From HGM13233 sp900762805 (GTDB taxonomy: Bacteria > Bacillota > Clostridia > Oscillospirales > Ruminococcaceae), in contig CALKMA010000012.1 in assembly GCA_937993755.1 (NCBI GenBank), forward strand, positions 62,001 to 126,000: a DNA stretch of 64,000 nt, given 5' to 3'. The position numbers and the translations under genes were made by a program. Under the pieces are notes generated by a model, which had not been told where the DNA came from, ran no database searches, and was given only the letters and a program-made list of their open reading frames with translations. Positions within the stretch are counted from its first letter, which is position 1. Every line of letters starts with the position of its first letter. Of this stretch, positions 1 through 7,723 are shown in pieces.

Positions 1-152
1 TGCGCATGATCGTGAAGGACAAATTCGACCTTATCATTTTCACCTTCGGCTTCTTCCTGACCGCCGTGGCCGGGCTGCCGATGGTCCCCATCGTGATCGT
101 TGCCGCTATGCTGGCTCTGATCGACTTCAAATACGGCAAGAAGGAGGCGTAA
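1..152 (+). CDS. PTS EIIC, mannose/fructose/sorbose family (3' end only)
   Basis: The reading frame enters from the left edge, frame starting at base 3, and stops with TAA at 150-152. About 49 residues are visible, mostly two hydrophobic stretches followed by a basic tail ending KKEA. A hydrophobic end directly before an EIID gene fits the membrane channel subunit EIIC of a mannose-family phosphotransferase system. The AAGGAGG that serves the next gene lies inside the last codons, so the two are translated together. The family call rests mainly on the neighbour; the start and most of the protein are outside the window. Confidence 0.7.
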   Translation, partial: RMIVKDKFDLIIFTFGFFLTAVAGLPMVPIVIVAAMLALIDFKYGKKEA

Positions 153-156
153 ATCC

Positions 157-993
157 ATGGCAGACGTTAAGAATGAAAAGCGCTTGCTGAGCAAAAAGGC
201 CGTTCGCAGGGCCTATTGGGACTGGATGTTCTGGAACCTTTCGCTGCAGAACTTCGAGCGCATGCAGGGCCCGGCCATCGTCAAGATGCTGGCCGACGTG
301 CGCGAGGATCTTTACCCCGGCGACGTTGAAGCGCAGAAAGAGATGCTTACCCGCCACACCGTTTTCTTCAACACCGAGCCCAACCTCGGCGCCATCGTGC
401 CCGGCATCGTGCTTGGCATGGAGGAAGAAAAAGCCGCGGGCGGCGATGTCGCCCCCGAATTCATCAATGCTATCAAGACGGCGCTGATGGGACCCTTTGC
501 CGGCATCGGTGATTCGCTGCTGCCCGGTACCCTGTGCCCCATCCTGCTTTCCATTGCGATGGGCATGTGCAAAAACGGCGAGGTCATCGGACCGCTGTTC
601 TACATCGTTGTTTTCCTCGGCGTCATGCTGCCGCTGACATGGTTCCTGTTCTCCTACGGCCGCAAGATGGGCGCCAACGCCGCTGAGTTTGTCCTGCAAG
701 GCGGCATCAAGGACCGCGTTACCCGCGCGGCCGAGATGATCGGCCTTGTGGTCGTCGGCGCCGTCACGGCTTCCTACACCAACATCAACATCGGCCTCAA
801 GTTTGTGTCCGGCGACCTGACGATCGACATCATGGAGGGCGTCCTCAACCCGCTGATGCCCAAGCTGCCGGTGCTGCTGATGGCCTACTTCACCTATTGG
901 CTGATGGCCAAGAAAAAGTTGGGGACCGGCAAGATCATGCTGCTCATGCTTGCCATGTCCATCGTCGGCTATTTCACCACGATTCTTGCATAA
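157..993 (+). CDS. PTS EIID, mannose/fructose/sorbose family
   Basis: This is the membrane subunit that forms the sugar channel with EIIC in mannose-family PTS transporters. The 278-residue length is normal for EIID. Near residues 60-70 it has the conserved RHTVFFNTEPN stretch, then GIVLGMEEE, and an ALMGPFAGIGDSLL motif near 110, all hallmarks of EIID. The C-terminal part is hydrophobic. The start is set by AAGGAGG about ten bases upstream. Its position between EIIC and nanE suggests import of an amino sugar such as N-acetylmannosamine or a relative, with phosphorylation during uptake; the substrate is inferred. Confidence 0.93.
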   Translation: MADVKNEKRLLSKKAVRRAYWDWMFWNLSLQNFERMQGPAIVKMLADVREDLYPGDVEAQKEMLTRHTVFFNTEPNLGAIVPGIVLGMEEEKAAGGDVAPEFINAIKTALMGPFAGIGDSLLPGTLCPILLSIAMGMCKNGEVIGPLFYIVVFLGVMLPLTWFLFSYGRKMGANAAEFVLQGGIKDRVTRAAEMIGLVVVGAVTASYTNINIGLKFVSGDLTIDIMEGVLNPLMPKLPVLLMAYFTYWLMAKKKLGTGKIMLLMLAMSIVGYFTTILA

Positions 994-1010
994 ACCTCAT
1001 TTCCAAAACA

Positions 1011-1040
1011 CGGCCCGGCGGGCAGCCGCCCACCGGGCCG
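1011..1040 (+). other. Intercistronic GC-rich hairpin
   Basis: CGGCCCG at 1011-1017 pairs with CGGGCCG at 1034-1040, and further G-C pairs form inside. No T-run follows, so it is more likely an mRNA-stability or processing hairpin between the PTS genes and nanE than a terminator. Confidence 0.4.
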
Positions 1041-1059
1041 GGCGCGAACAGGGTGAATT

Positions 1060-1770
1060 ATGAAACCTATTGTAGAAAAGCTGCTTGGCGGGCTGATCAT
1101 TTCCTGCCAGGCGTATGAAGACACGCCGCTCTACGGGGCAGACAATATGGCCCGCTTTGCCCGGTGCGCCGCCATGGGCGGAGCCGACGGAATACGCGCC
1201 TGCTGGCCGCAGGATATCCGCGCCATCAGAGCGGCGGTCGATCTGCCCATCATCGGCATCAATAAATATATGGGAGCGGGCGATCAGGCTACCACCGTGT
1301 TCATCACGCCGACCTTTGAATCGGCCGCCGAGGTCATCGAGGCCGGCGCCGACATTCTGGCGCTCGACTGCACCATCCGGCCCAGCCGCGGGAAGGAGGC
1401 GCTTTATGAGCTGCTCAGCCGCATCCATCGGGCGTATCCTGAGGTGCCCGTCATGGCCGACCTCGCCACGCTGGAGGAGGCTCGCTTTGCCGAGGAGACC
1501 GGCTTTGTCGATATTATTTCAAGCACGCTGTCAGGCTATACGGCCCAGTCGGCCGGGCACTGCACGGATGGACCTGATACCGACACCATCCGCTCCTTCA
1601 AGGCCGCTGTCAAGCTGCCTGTCAATGCCGAGGGCCGCATCTGGGAGCTGGCCGATCTGCGCGCCGTTATCGACGCAGGGGCTGACATCGTTACCATCGG
1701 CACCGCCGTTACAAGGCCGCATCTCATCACTGAACGGTTTGTCAAGTGCAGCCGGGCGGCGCGCGGCTGA
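1060..1770 (+). CDS. nanE: N-acetylmannosamine-6-phosphate 2-epimerase
   Basis: This enzyme interconverts N-acetylmannosamine-6-phosphate and N-acetylglucosamine-6-phosphate, feeding sialic-acid or ManNAc catabolism into the GlcNAc pathway. The 236-residue protein has the TIM-barrel signatures of NanE: GGLIISCQA at the N-terminus, GINK with the likely catalytic Lys69, NAEGRI with Glu191 late in the barrel, and a phosphate-binding IGTAVTRP near the end. It follows EIID by 66 bases with a hairpin between. The context suggests that the upstream PTS delivers ManNAc-6-phosphate, but no nanA or nagA lies in view. Confidence 0.93.
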   Translation: MKPIVEKLLGGLIISCQAYEDTPLYGADNMARFARCAAMGGADGIRACWPQDIRAIRAAVDLPIIGINKYMGAGDQATTVFITPTFESAAEVIEAGADILALDCTIRPSRGKEALYELLSRIHRAYPEVPVMADLATLEEARFAEETGFVDIISSTLSGYTAQSAGHCTDGPDTDTIRSFKAAVKLPVNAEGRIWELADLRAVIDAGADIVTIGTAVTRPHLITERFVKCSRAARG

Positions 1771-1784
1771 CAGGGAGAAGACCT

Positions 1785-2321
1785 ATGGACCGCAGCTTTA
1801 CCTTTACGCTGACCCAACAGGAATATCTTGATTATCTCCGCTGCCGCACAGGGGCGTCGCGGGGACACCGCGGCAAGCGGCTTTGGCTGCTCACCAGCGT
1901 GCCCATGCTTATCGTGGTGAGCCTCATCTTTTTCCGCCTCTACAAGCAGCCCTTTGTGATGGCGCTGGCGCTCATGCTGATCGTCATCTGGGTGCTGGTG
2001 CTGGCGCCGGATATCTGGCAGCGGTTCGTTGCCGGGCGCATCGGCGAAAAGCTGCTGGAGCGCGCCGGTGTCAGGGGCTTCAGCGAGGTGACCGTCCGTT
2101 TTGGCGGGCGCACGCTGTGGTGTACCGGACTGGGGGACATCCCTTACCGCGCCGTCGAGGCGTTCGTCCCGCTGCAGTCGGTCTTTGCCTTTGATTCCGG
2201 AGACGGCCGCACGGTGCTGCTGCCGACCCGCCTGTTTACCGGCGAGGAGGATATGAAGCAGTTCATCCGCCTGTTTGAGACGGTGTGGGCGCGCGAGTGG
2301 GAGGCCGCCGGACAGGCGTAG
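1785..2321 (+). CDS. YcxB-like membrane protein
   Basis: A 178-residue protein. The start is ATG 1785, chosen for the GGGAGAAG just upstream; an in-frame start at 1746 would overlap nanE. The layout is a short cytosolic N-terminus, two close hydrophobic segments around residues 29-65, then a soluble C-terminal domain with the pattern of YcxB-type domains (an EVTVRF strand, then IPYRAVEAF, then a VLLPTRLF stretch). The function of that family is unknown. It lies 14 bases after nanE and probably shares its transcript, ending at the terminator at 2345-2384. Confidence 0.65.
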   Translation: MDRSFTFTLTQQEYLDYLRCRTGASRGHRGKRLWLLTSVPMLIVVSLIFFRLYKQPFVMALALMLIVIWVLVLAPDIWQRFVAGRIGEKLLERAGVRGFSEVTVRFGGRTLWCTGLGDIPYRAVEAFVPLQSVFAFDSGDGRTVLLPTRLFTGEEDMKQFIRLFETVWAREWEAAGQA

Positions 2322-2344
2322 CCCGCCGTGCCATTGATCGCAAG

Positions 2345-2384
2345 AGAAAAGCGGAGACCGGTTATGCCGGCCTTCGCTTTTTCT
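2345..2384 (+). terminator. Rho-independent terminator of the PTS/nanE operon
   Basis: AGAAAAGCG at 2345-2353 pairs with CGCTTTTTCT at 2375-2384, with an inner CCGG hairpin. The T-rich 3' arm is part of the stem. It closes the EIIC-EIID-nanE-YcxB operon. Confidence 0.65.
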
Positions 2385-2385
2385 G

Positions 2386-2414
2386 TTGCCAAATGACCGG
2401 TTTTATAGTAGAAT
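2386..2414 (+). promoter_or_regulatory. Sigma-A-type promoter of the rpiR gene
   Basis: TTGCCA (2386-2391) and TAGAAT (2409-2414) are separated by 17 bases. The site lies right after the terminator and about 150 bases before the RpiR start, leaving a long untranslated leader in which no clear structure was seen. Confidence 0.55.
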
Positions 2415-2566
2415 ATAGAATAATACAGCGCAGAACAGACTGCCGCCTTGTCCGTTTTTGTTGTTTTCGGCATTTTGTGTGCCGAAACGGGCCGTTGAGC
2501 CGGACGCCCGCCGGCAGAGAGAATGGGCGGCGTGACAGAAAATCCTTATTTATTGGCGGAATTTAC

Positions 2567-3388
2567 ATGAAGACCATCAATCTGATCAAAAGCCACTACC
2601 ATAAGCTGACCAAGACCGAGAAAAAAATTGCCGACGGCATTTTGGGCGACGTTGAGCGCACCATCACGCAGATGTCAACCTCCGAGCTTGCCCGAAGCCT
2701 CGATGTGGGCGAGGCATCGATCGTGCGGTTCTGCCGCAAGCTGGGGTTCGACGGCTATGTTGACCTGAAGATAGCGCTGGCCGTCGATTATTCCACCGAA
2801 GCGGCCGAGGCCAACAGCGGCACCTATCTCGGCGCGCTCTACAACGAATGCCGCTCGGCCCTCAATGATACTTGCAGCCGGATCGACACGGAGGCCGTCA
2901 AGGGAGCCGTTGAGCTGCTCATGGGCGCCCGCCGCATATTTACTTACGGCGTCGCCTCCAGCGGCATCATGGCCGCCGTCGCGGAGGAAAGGCTCATGCG
3001 CACCGGCGTGGTGGCCAAATCGGTGTGCGAGACGCATTTGCAGCATATGCAGTCTACGCTGTGCAGCGAGGGAGACGTGCTGATGGTCTTTTCGGTCTCC
3101 GGCAGCTCGTGGGATATCAACGACGCCGTCGCGATCGCGCGCGAAAACGGCGCCAAGGTCATCGGCATGACCTGCTACCCGACCAGCGCGCTGGCCGGAC
3201 TTTCGGATGTCGTGCTGCTTTCGGCCGGCCCGGACCGCATCGTGGAGGGCGGCGATTTTGCTACCATGACCTCCATGCTGTTTCTGATCGGTGCCGTCTG
3301 CCGCTCGATCTCGCACCTTGATCCGGTCAAGGCCACCCGCTCCAAGGAGCAGATCACCCGCGCCGTGTCGGTGTTTAAAAAGTATTGA
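2567..3388 (+). CDS. MurR/RpiR family transcriptional regulator
   Basis: A 273-residue sugar-phosphate-responsive regulator. Residues 1-77 form the RpiR helix-turn-helix domain (LTKTEKKIADGI, then MSTSELARSLDVGEASIVRFCRK), and residues about 120-255 form a SIS sugar-phosphate-binding domain (FTYGVASSG, VFSVSGSSWDI). I chose ATG 2567 because the RpiR family begins there and the upstream extension is unlike it; the ribosome binding site is weak. Placed just after the PTS/nanE operon, it probably senses an amino-sugar phosphate and controls that operon; the ligand and target are inferred. Confidence 0.88.
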   Translation: MKTINLIKSHYHKLTKTEKKIADGILGDVERTITQMSTSELARSLDVGEASIVRFCRKLGFDGYVDLKIALAVDYSTEAAEANSGTYLGALYNECRSALNDTCSRIDTEAVKGAVELLMGARRIFTYGVASSGIMAAVAEERLMRTGVVAKSVCETHLQHMQSTLCSEGDVLMVFSVSGSSWDINDAVAIARENGAKVIGMTCYPTSALAGLSDVVLLSAGPDRIVEGGDFATMTSMLFLIGAVCRSISHLDPVKATRSKEQITRAVSVFKKY

Positions 3389-3454
3389 GTTTTGCGGGCG
3401 CTGTGCGTCGCGGGAGGGCGCGCCGGCGGCAGCGGCCATCCGTCAAGCTGTCTC

Positions 3455-3483
3455 TTTACAGGCGGTGTAAAAGTTGGTATAAT
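3455..3483 (+). promoter_or_regulatory. murC promoter with overlapping inverted repeat
   Basis: TTTACA (3455-3460) and TATAAT (3478-3483) are 17 bases apart. The -35 is also the left half of a perfect inverted repeat, TTTACA-N5-TGTAAA at 3455-3471, a candidate operator. A second TATAAT-like stretch follows shortly downstream. Confidence 0.65.
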
Positions 3484-3544
3484 AACATATAATAGATAAA
3501 CAAGCTGTGCAAGCTCCACTCCATCATTGAAGGTGACATGATAG

Positions 3545-4921
3545 ATGACCCAAGAGGTTCAAGGTATTCTGAAAAATGCCCGGCGCGTCCATTTTATCGG
3601 CATCGGCGGATCGGGGATGTTCCCGCTGGTGCAGATTCTGCATGAAAAGGGCTACACCATCACCGGAAGCGATGTCGATGATATGAGCGATATCGTCCGT
3701 ACCGAGCGCAAAATGGGCATCCCCGTCAACGTCCCCCACCGGGCCGACGCCGTCGAGGGCGCCGACGCCGTTGTCGTCTCAGCCGCACTCTTTCAGGACA
3801 ACCCGGAGGTGCGGCGCGCGCAGGAGCTGGGCATTCCCATCATCAAGCGCAGCGAGCTGCTGGGCTATGTGACCTCGCTTTACAGCAACGCCTTTTGCAT
3901 CGCCGGCACCCACGGCAAGACCACCACCACCTCGATGCTGACCGAGATTTTGTACGACGCCGGGCGCGACCCGTCGGCCGTCATCGGCGGCAAGCTGCCG
4001 GCCATCCACGGCTACGGCCGCTGCGGCAGCTCAGATATCATGACCTGTGAGTCGTGCGAGTATGTCGATACGTTCCTTGAGCTGGAGCCTGATTACGCCA
4101 TCATCCTCAATATCGACCGCGACCATCTCGATTATTTCGGCACGGAAGAACGGCTGAGCCAGTCGTTTACCCGCTTTGCCTCCCTTGCCGCCAAGGCCGT
4201 TATCATCAATGGCGATGACGCCAAGGCAGTCGCTGCCGTGGCCGGGCTTGATAAGCCGATCATCCGCTTCGGCCGGGGTGAGGGCTGCGACTACCGCATT
4301 CTCGACGAGCGCCCCTACGAGCGCGCCTATTATGAGTTCACCCTCACGGTGCCGGGCGGAGAGCCGGTGCATATCCGCACCTCGGTGCCGGGCGAGCACA
4401 ATGTCTGCAACGCGGCGGCGGCTGCCGCAGCCGCGCACATTGCCGGCTGTACCAATGAGGAGATCGCCGACGGCATCTATGCCTTCCATGGCGCCGGCCG
4501 CCGCTTTGAGCTGGTTGGCCGCCGCGGCGGCGTCACCATTGTGGACGATTATGCCCACCACCCGGAGGAGATCCGCGTGACGCTGACGGCTGCCCGTGAG
4601 ATGGGCTACCGGCGCGTCTGGGCGGTGTTCCAGCCCTTTACCTATTCTCGGACGAAGCTTCTGCTGCATGAGTTCGCCTCGGCCCTCTCGATTGCCGACC
4701 ATGTTGTGATGACGGCCATCAAGGGCGCGCGTGAGGTCGATCCCGGCGATATCTCAACGGCCGATCTGGCGGCGCTCATCGACGGCTCGGTCTGGTTCGA
4801 AACCTTTGAGGAGGTCGCCGACTATGTCGTCGCCCACGCCCACCCGGACGATCTGGTCATCACACTTGGGTGCGGCGATATCTATAAGGCCGCCCGCATG
4901 ATGCTGACACGCGGGCAGTGA
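3545..4921 (+). CDS. murC: UDP-N-acetylmuramate--L-alanine ligase
   Basis: MurC adds L-alanine to UDP-MurNAc with ATP, the first peptide step of peptidoglycan synthesis in the cytosol. The 458-residue length is typical. It shows the N-terminal Rossmann motif FIGIGGSGM (residues 17-25), the Mur ligase P-loop GTHGKTTTT (121-129), a central ILNIDRDHLDYF stretch, and DDYAHHPEEI followed by FQPFTYSRT in the C-terminal domain. The start is ATG 3545 behind GAAGGTGA. It has its own promoter at 3455-3483 and is followed 36 bases later by ireB. Confidence 0.96.
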   Translation: MTQEVQGILKNARRVHFIGIGGSGMFPLVQILHEKGYTITGSDVDDMSDIVRTERKMGIPVNVPHRADAVEGADAVVVSAALFQDNPEVRRAQELGIPIIKRSELLGYVTSLYSNAFCIAGTHGKTTTTSMLTEILYDAGRDPSAVIGGKLPAIHGYGRCGSSDIMTCESCEYVDTFLELEPDYAIILNIDRDHLDYFGTEERLSQSFTRFASLAAKAVIINGDDAKAVAAVAGLDKPIIRFGRGEGCDYRILDERPYERAYYEFTLTVPGGEPVHIRTSVPGEHNVCNAAAAAAAAHIAGCTNEEIADGIYAFHGAGRRFELVGRRGGVTIVDDYAHHPEEIRVTLTAAREMGYRRVWAVFQPFTYSRTKLLLHEFASALSIADHVVMTAIKGAREVDPGDISTADLAALIDGSVWFETFEEVADYVVAHAHPDDLVITLGCGDIYKAARMMLTRGQ

Positions 4922-4957
4922 GAAAGAAGCAATATCTAACGAAAGGAAGCTTGAACG

Positions 4958-5206
4958 ATGTCTGAACCAACTGTGACCTATTCGATCGAACAGCTCCGCG
5001 AGCGCGAGATCAAGCGGACGCTCCGCGAGGTCGGCGAAGCGCTGCGCGAAAAGGGCTATAACCCCATCAACCAGATCGTAGGCTATATCATGTCTGAAGA
5101 CCCGACCTATATCACCACCCATAAGAACGCCCGCACCATGATGCTGCGCCTTGACCGCGACGATGTGCTGCAGGCCATGGTGAAGGAATACCTTGAGATC
5201 GAATAA
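4958..5206 (+). CDS. ireB: IreB family regulatory phosphoprotein (UPF0297)
   Basis: An 82-residue protein with the family's invariant features: a YSIEQLREREIKRTLREV helix, GYNPINQIVGYIMSEDPTYIT in the middle, and ARTMMLRLDRDDV near the end. In enterococci IreB is phosphorylated by the IreK kinase and modulates cephalosporin tolerance. It usually sits beside ruvX/yqgF, which is not adjacent here. GAAAGGAAG precedes ATG 4958. It probably shares the murC transcript, so its link to envelope control is supported by position as well as family. Confidence 0.9.
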   Translation: MSEPTVTYSIEQLREREIKRTLREVGEALREKGYNPINQIVGYIMSEDPTYITTHKNARTMMLRLDRDDVLQAMVKEYLEIE

Positions 5207-5217
5207 GGAGCAAAAGC

Positions 5218-5508
5218 ATGGAAAACGCACCGCTTATGTATAAGAACCGTCCGCTCGTCCGCAGCGGCAATGAGCTTTATTATGGCAGCCCCAAGGACGC
5301 TTATGTCGTCTATATGCAGATCGTGTCCACCAAACAGGAGCTGGGCGCCGAGGTGGCCGACAAGGTGCAGGTTTGCCTGCTGTCCAACGACCCGTCGCTG
5401 TCGCCGCGCGCCCGTATCGTCAAATCGAGCGAGAAGAACGGCCTTTATGCCGCTCTCGATATCGGGAGCATCTGGCTGGAGCGCGCACTGACCGAAAAGA
5501 AGAAGTAA
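5218..5508 (+). CDS. Conserved hypothetical protein, 96 aa
   Basis: A soluble 96-residue protein with no signal peptide or membrane segment. It begins 11 bases after ireB with TAAGGAG as ribosome binding site, so it is in the same operon. The composition is ordinary, with short beta-like stretches (AYVVYMQIVS, KVQVCLLSN) and a lysine-rich tail. I do not recognise a family. A terminator-like hairpin at 5531-5557 closes the operon. Confidence 0.75.
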   Translation: MENAPLMYKNRPLVRSGNELYYGSPKDAYVVYMQIVSTKQELGAEVADKVQVCLLSNDPSLSPRARIVKSSEKNGLYAALDIGSIWLERALTEKKK

Positions 5509-5530
5509 CCGCCCCTGGGCGGCTGTCCGG

Positions 5531-5557
5531 CCCCTTGCCCTGCGGCGAGGGGTCTTT
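5531..5557 (+). terminator. Terminator-like hairpin after the murC-ireB operon
   Basis: CCCCTTGCC (5531-5539) pairs with GGCGAGGGG (5544-5552) around a four-base loop, followed by only a short TCTTT. A weak terminator. Confidence 0.45.
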
Positions 5558-5736
5558 CCGCTGCGCCGCCGCGCCGCCCTGCCCGCGGCTGCCAACAGCC
5601 TGACAACAGCGGGCTGCCCATGAGCCGCCCGTCCTGCCGTGTTCCATTGTCTGGCGGCGGGCGATGGCTGCCATGCCGCTCCGCTGTCAGCCGCTGCCGC
5701 CGGCGCATATACTGCCAAAAAGGAAAGGCGGTATTT

Positions 5737-6057
5737 ATGGAACATCTTCCTGCTATTCTTTTGAGCCTGTTTGCCACGCTTGGGCTGCTGGCCGTCATAT
5801 GGCTGGTCTATCTGCGGCTGTTCCGTCAGGAGCTGCGCCGCAGCGTGCTGCTGGTGCCCTTTGACGGCGACAGTATGCTGGTGGCCGAGACGCTGCGCAC
5901 CTTCCGCGACTTCGGCTTTCGCGTTGTGGCTGTTGACAGAAGCGGCGCGATCGACCGCAGCCGCTATGTTGCCGCCGGTCTGTGCGACGGCTTTCTGCTG
6001 CCGGAGGAGCTTGACGCGCAGCTCATATCACCTGTCCGGCCGCCGGCAGACACTTGA
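5737..6057 (+). CDS. Small membrane-anchored hypothetical protein
   Basis: A 106-residue protein from ATG 5737 with AAAGGAAAGG upstream. Residues 5-28 form one membrane helix (ILLSLFATLGLLAVIWLVYL), followed by a cytosolic basic patch and a compact domain (VLLVPFDGDS, FGFRVVAVDRSG). The soluble part looks like a small Rossmann-like half-domain, but no family is recognised. The stop codon at 6055-6057 overlaps the -35 element of the next promoter, so its 3' end and the aldo/keto reductase promoter are shared DNA. Confidence 0.6.
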   Translation: MEHLPAILLSLFATLGLLAVIWLVYLRLFRQELRRSVLLVPFDGDSMLVAETLRTFRDFGFRVVAVDRSGAIDRSRYVAAGLCDGFLLPEELDAQLISPVRPPADT

Positions 6058-6084
6058 CCTGAAGTCCGCTTCAGGTGTTATAAT
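6054..6084 (+). promoter_or_regulatory. MerR-type promoter with 19-base spacer and dyad operator
   Basis: TTGACC (6054-6059) and TATAAT (6079-6084) are separated by 19 bases rather than 17. The spacer holds a perfect dyad, ACCTGAAG (6057-6064), TCCG, CTTCAGGT (6069-6076). A long spacer filled by such a dyad is the hallmark of promoters activated by MerR/SoxR-class regulators, which untwist the spacer. It controls the aldo/keto reductase starting at 6117. Confidence 0.8.
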
Positions 6085-6116
6085 GATAAATGAAGAACGA
6101 TAAAACAGGAGGAAAA

Positions 6117-7295
6117 ATGATGATCCGCACTCAATTCAAGGAGCTGTCCCTGCCGCTGCTTGGCTTCGGCACCATGCGCCTGCCCTGCACCGCCGGCGGC
6201 ACGCCGGCCGATATCGACCGCGAAAAGACGGCCCAAATGGTAGACTATGCCATGCAGCACGGCGTCAACTATTTTGACACGGCCTATCCCTACCACGCCA
6301 GCCGGTCGGAGACCGTCATCGGCGAGCTTCTGCAAAAATACCCGCGCGACAGCTATTTTCTGGCCGACAAATTCCCCGGCCATCAGATTCAGACGAGCTA
6401 TGACCCGGCGGGTGTCTTTGAGAAGCAGCTCAAAAAGTGCGGTGTTGATTATTTCGATTTTTATCTGCTGCACAATGTCTGTGAGAATTCGCTGCCGACC
6501 TACAACGACCCGCGCTGGAGCATCATTCCCTATTTCATCGAGCAGCGCCGCGCCGGCCGCATCCGTCATCTTGGCTTTTCAAGCCATGCGCAGCTCGATA
6601 CGCTGCGCGGCTTTCTTGACCGCTGGGGCAGCGAGATGGAATTCTGCCAGATCCAGCTCAATTATCTTGACTGGACGCTTCAGGACGCCAGAGGCAAATA
6701 TGAGCTGCTGACCGAGCGCAGCATCCCCGTGTGGGTGATGGAGCCGCTGCGCGGCGGCAAGCTGTGCGGCGACCCGGCGGCCTCTCTGGTGAAGGAGGAC
6801 TTTCCCGATGAGGAGCCGGCCGAGCTGGCCTTCCGTTTTCTGCAGTCACTGCCCAATGTGCAGATGATCCTCAGCGGTATGTCGGAGCCGCAGCAGATGG
6901 AACAGAACATTGGCTGGTTTGCCCAGCGCCGCGCACTTGACGAGGACGGCAGGCAGAAGCTGCTGGCCATCGCCGAGAAGCTCAAGAATTCGGTGCCCTG
7001 CACCGGCTGCCGCTATTGTACCGAGGGCTGCCCGATGGGGCTGGATATCCCGGCGCTGCTGGCCGTCTACAACGATATGCGCTTCCAGCACGCGGCGCTG
7101 GTGAATATGTACATCGAGGCGCTGCCGGAGGATAAGCGGCCGTCGGCCTGCATCGGCTGCGGGGCCTGCGCCGCCATCTGCCCGCAGAGCATCGACATTC
7201 CTGCCGCGCTGGCCGATCTCGCCGCGCATGTCAGCAGCACCAAAAGCTGGGCCGAGATCAGCCGCGAGCGCGCCGAGGAGGCCGAGCGCGCCTGA
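6117..7295 (+). CDS. Aldo/keto reductase with C-terminal 4Fe-4S ferredoxin domain
   Basis: The first 290 residues are an aldo/keto reductase TIM barrel: FGTMRLP at the start, VNYFDTAYPYH with catalytic Asp and Tyr, LADKFP with the Lys, and YLLHNV with the His. The last 90 residues carry two ferredoxin clusters (CTGCRYCTEGCP and CIGCGACAAICP). This fusion is common in anaerobes and is thought to reduce aldehydes or ketones with an electron link through the clusters; the substrate is unknown. The start is ATG 6117 behind CAGGAGG, giving 392 residues. The MerR-type promoter suggests induction by reactive carbonyl or redox stress. Confidence 0.92.
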   Translation: MMIRTQFKELSLPLLGFGTMRLPCTAGGTPADIDREKTAQMVDYAMQHGVNYFDTAYPYHASRSETVIGELLQKYPRDSYFLADKFPGHQIQTSYDPAGVFEKQLKKCGVDYFDFYLLHNVCENSLPTYNDPRWSIIPYFIEQRRAGRIRHLGFSSHAQLDTLRGFLDRWGSEMEFCQIQLNYLDWTLQDARGKYELLTERSIPVWVMEPLRGGKLCGDPAASLVKEDFPDEEPAELAFRFLQSLPNVQMILSGMSEPQQMEQNIGWFAQRRALDEDGRQKLLAIAEKLKNSVPCTGCRYCTEGCPMGLDIPALLAVYNDMRFQHAALVNMYIEALPEDKRPSACIGCGACAAICPQSIDIPAALADLAAHVSSTKSWAEISRERAEEAERA

Positions 7296-7436
7296 TGACG
7301 CGCCTGCCGCCCCGACAGGGTTCATTCTGAAGCGCCTGCGGCCGGATAAAAATGCCCCGCGCCGCTGTTTTTCTTGCTCTCTGTATATTTTGCGCCCGTT
7401 TTCGCATACTATCGGCGAAAGGTGGGATAAACCAAA

Positions 7437-7628
7437 ATGGCAGACATGAAAAAGACGGCAAAGAAATCGGCCGGCAAGAGCACCGGCAAAACCGAAAGCC
7501 GGTCAACGAATGGGCGGGCGGCCAACTGCTCCGACAAGAGCGAGAGCCGCACAGCCAACAAGGCGCAGACGCGCAGCACCAGCCGCAGCACCAACCGCAG
7601 CGCCAACAAGGCGGCCAACAGCAAATAA
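7437..7628 (+). CDS. Very basic low-complexity protein, 63 aa
   Basis: Starts at ATG 7437 behind GAAAGGTGGG. Lysine, arginine, serine, threonine, asparagine and alanine make up nearly the whole chain, in irregular repeats such as RSTNRSANK and SAGKSTGK; there is no hydrophobic core. The composition resembles histone-H1-like tails or disordered nucleic-acid-binding proteins, but that is inference. A strong terminator follows directly (7643-7680), giving a single-gene transcript and supporting the gene as real. Confidence 0.6.
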   Translation: MADMKKTAKKSAGKSTGKTESRSTNGRAANCSDKSESRTANKAQTRSTSRSTNRSANKAANSK

Positions 7629-7642
7629 CGGGACCGGCCGCT

Positions 7643-7680
7643 GCCGGCGGGCATCAAGCTGCCCGCCGGCGTTGTTTTTT
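7643..7680 (+). terminator. Strong Rho-independent terminator
   Basis: An eleven-base perfect stem, GCCGGCGGGCA (7643-7653) with TGCCCGCCGGC (7660-7670), a six-base loop, then GTTGTTTTTT. Confidence 0.85.
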
Positions 7681-7696
7681 GCCGCCGGGTATGGTA

Positions 7697-7705
7697 TGCT
7701 ATAAT
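7697..7705 (+). promoter_or_regulatory. Extended -10 promoter element
   Basis: TGC directly before TATAAT (7700-7705) forms an extended -10; no good -35 is present at the right distance. It lies 19 bases before the C39-like gene, whose leader is therefore very short. Confidence 0.5.
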
Positions 7706-7723
7706 CGGACAGGGGGTACGCCG

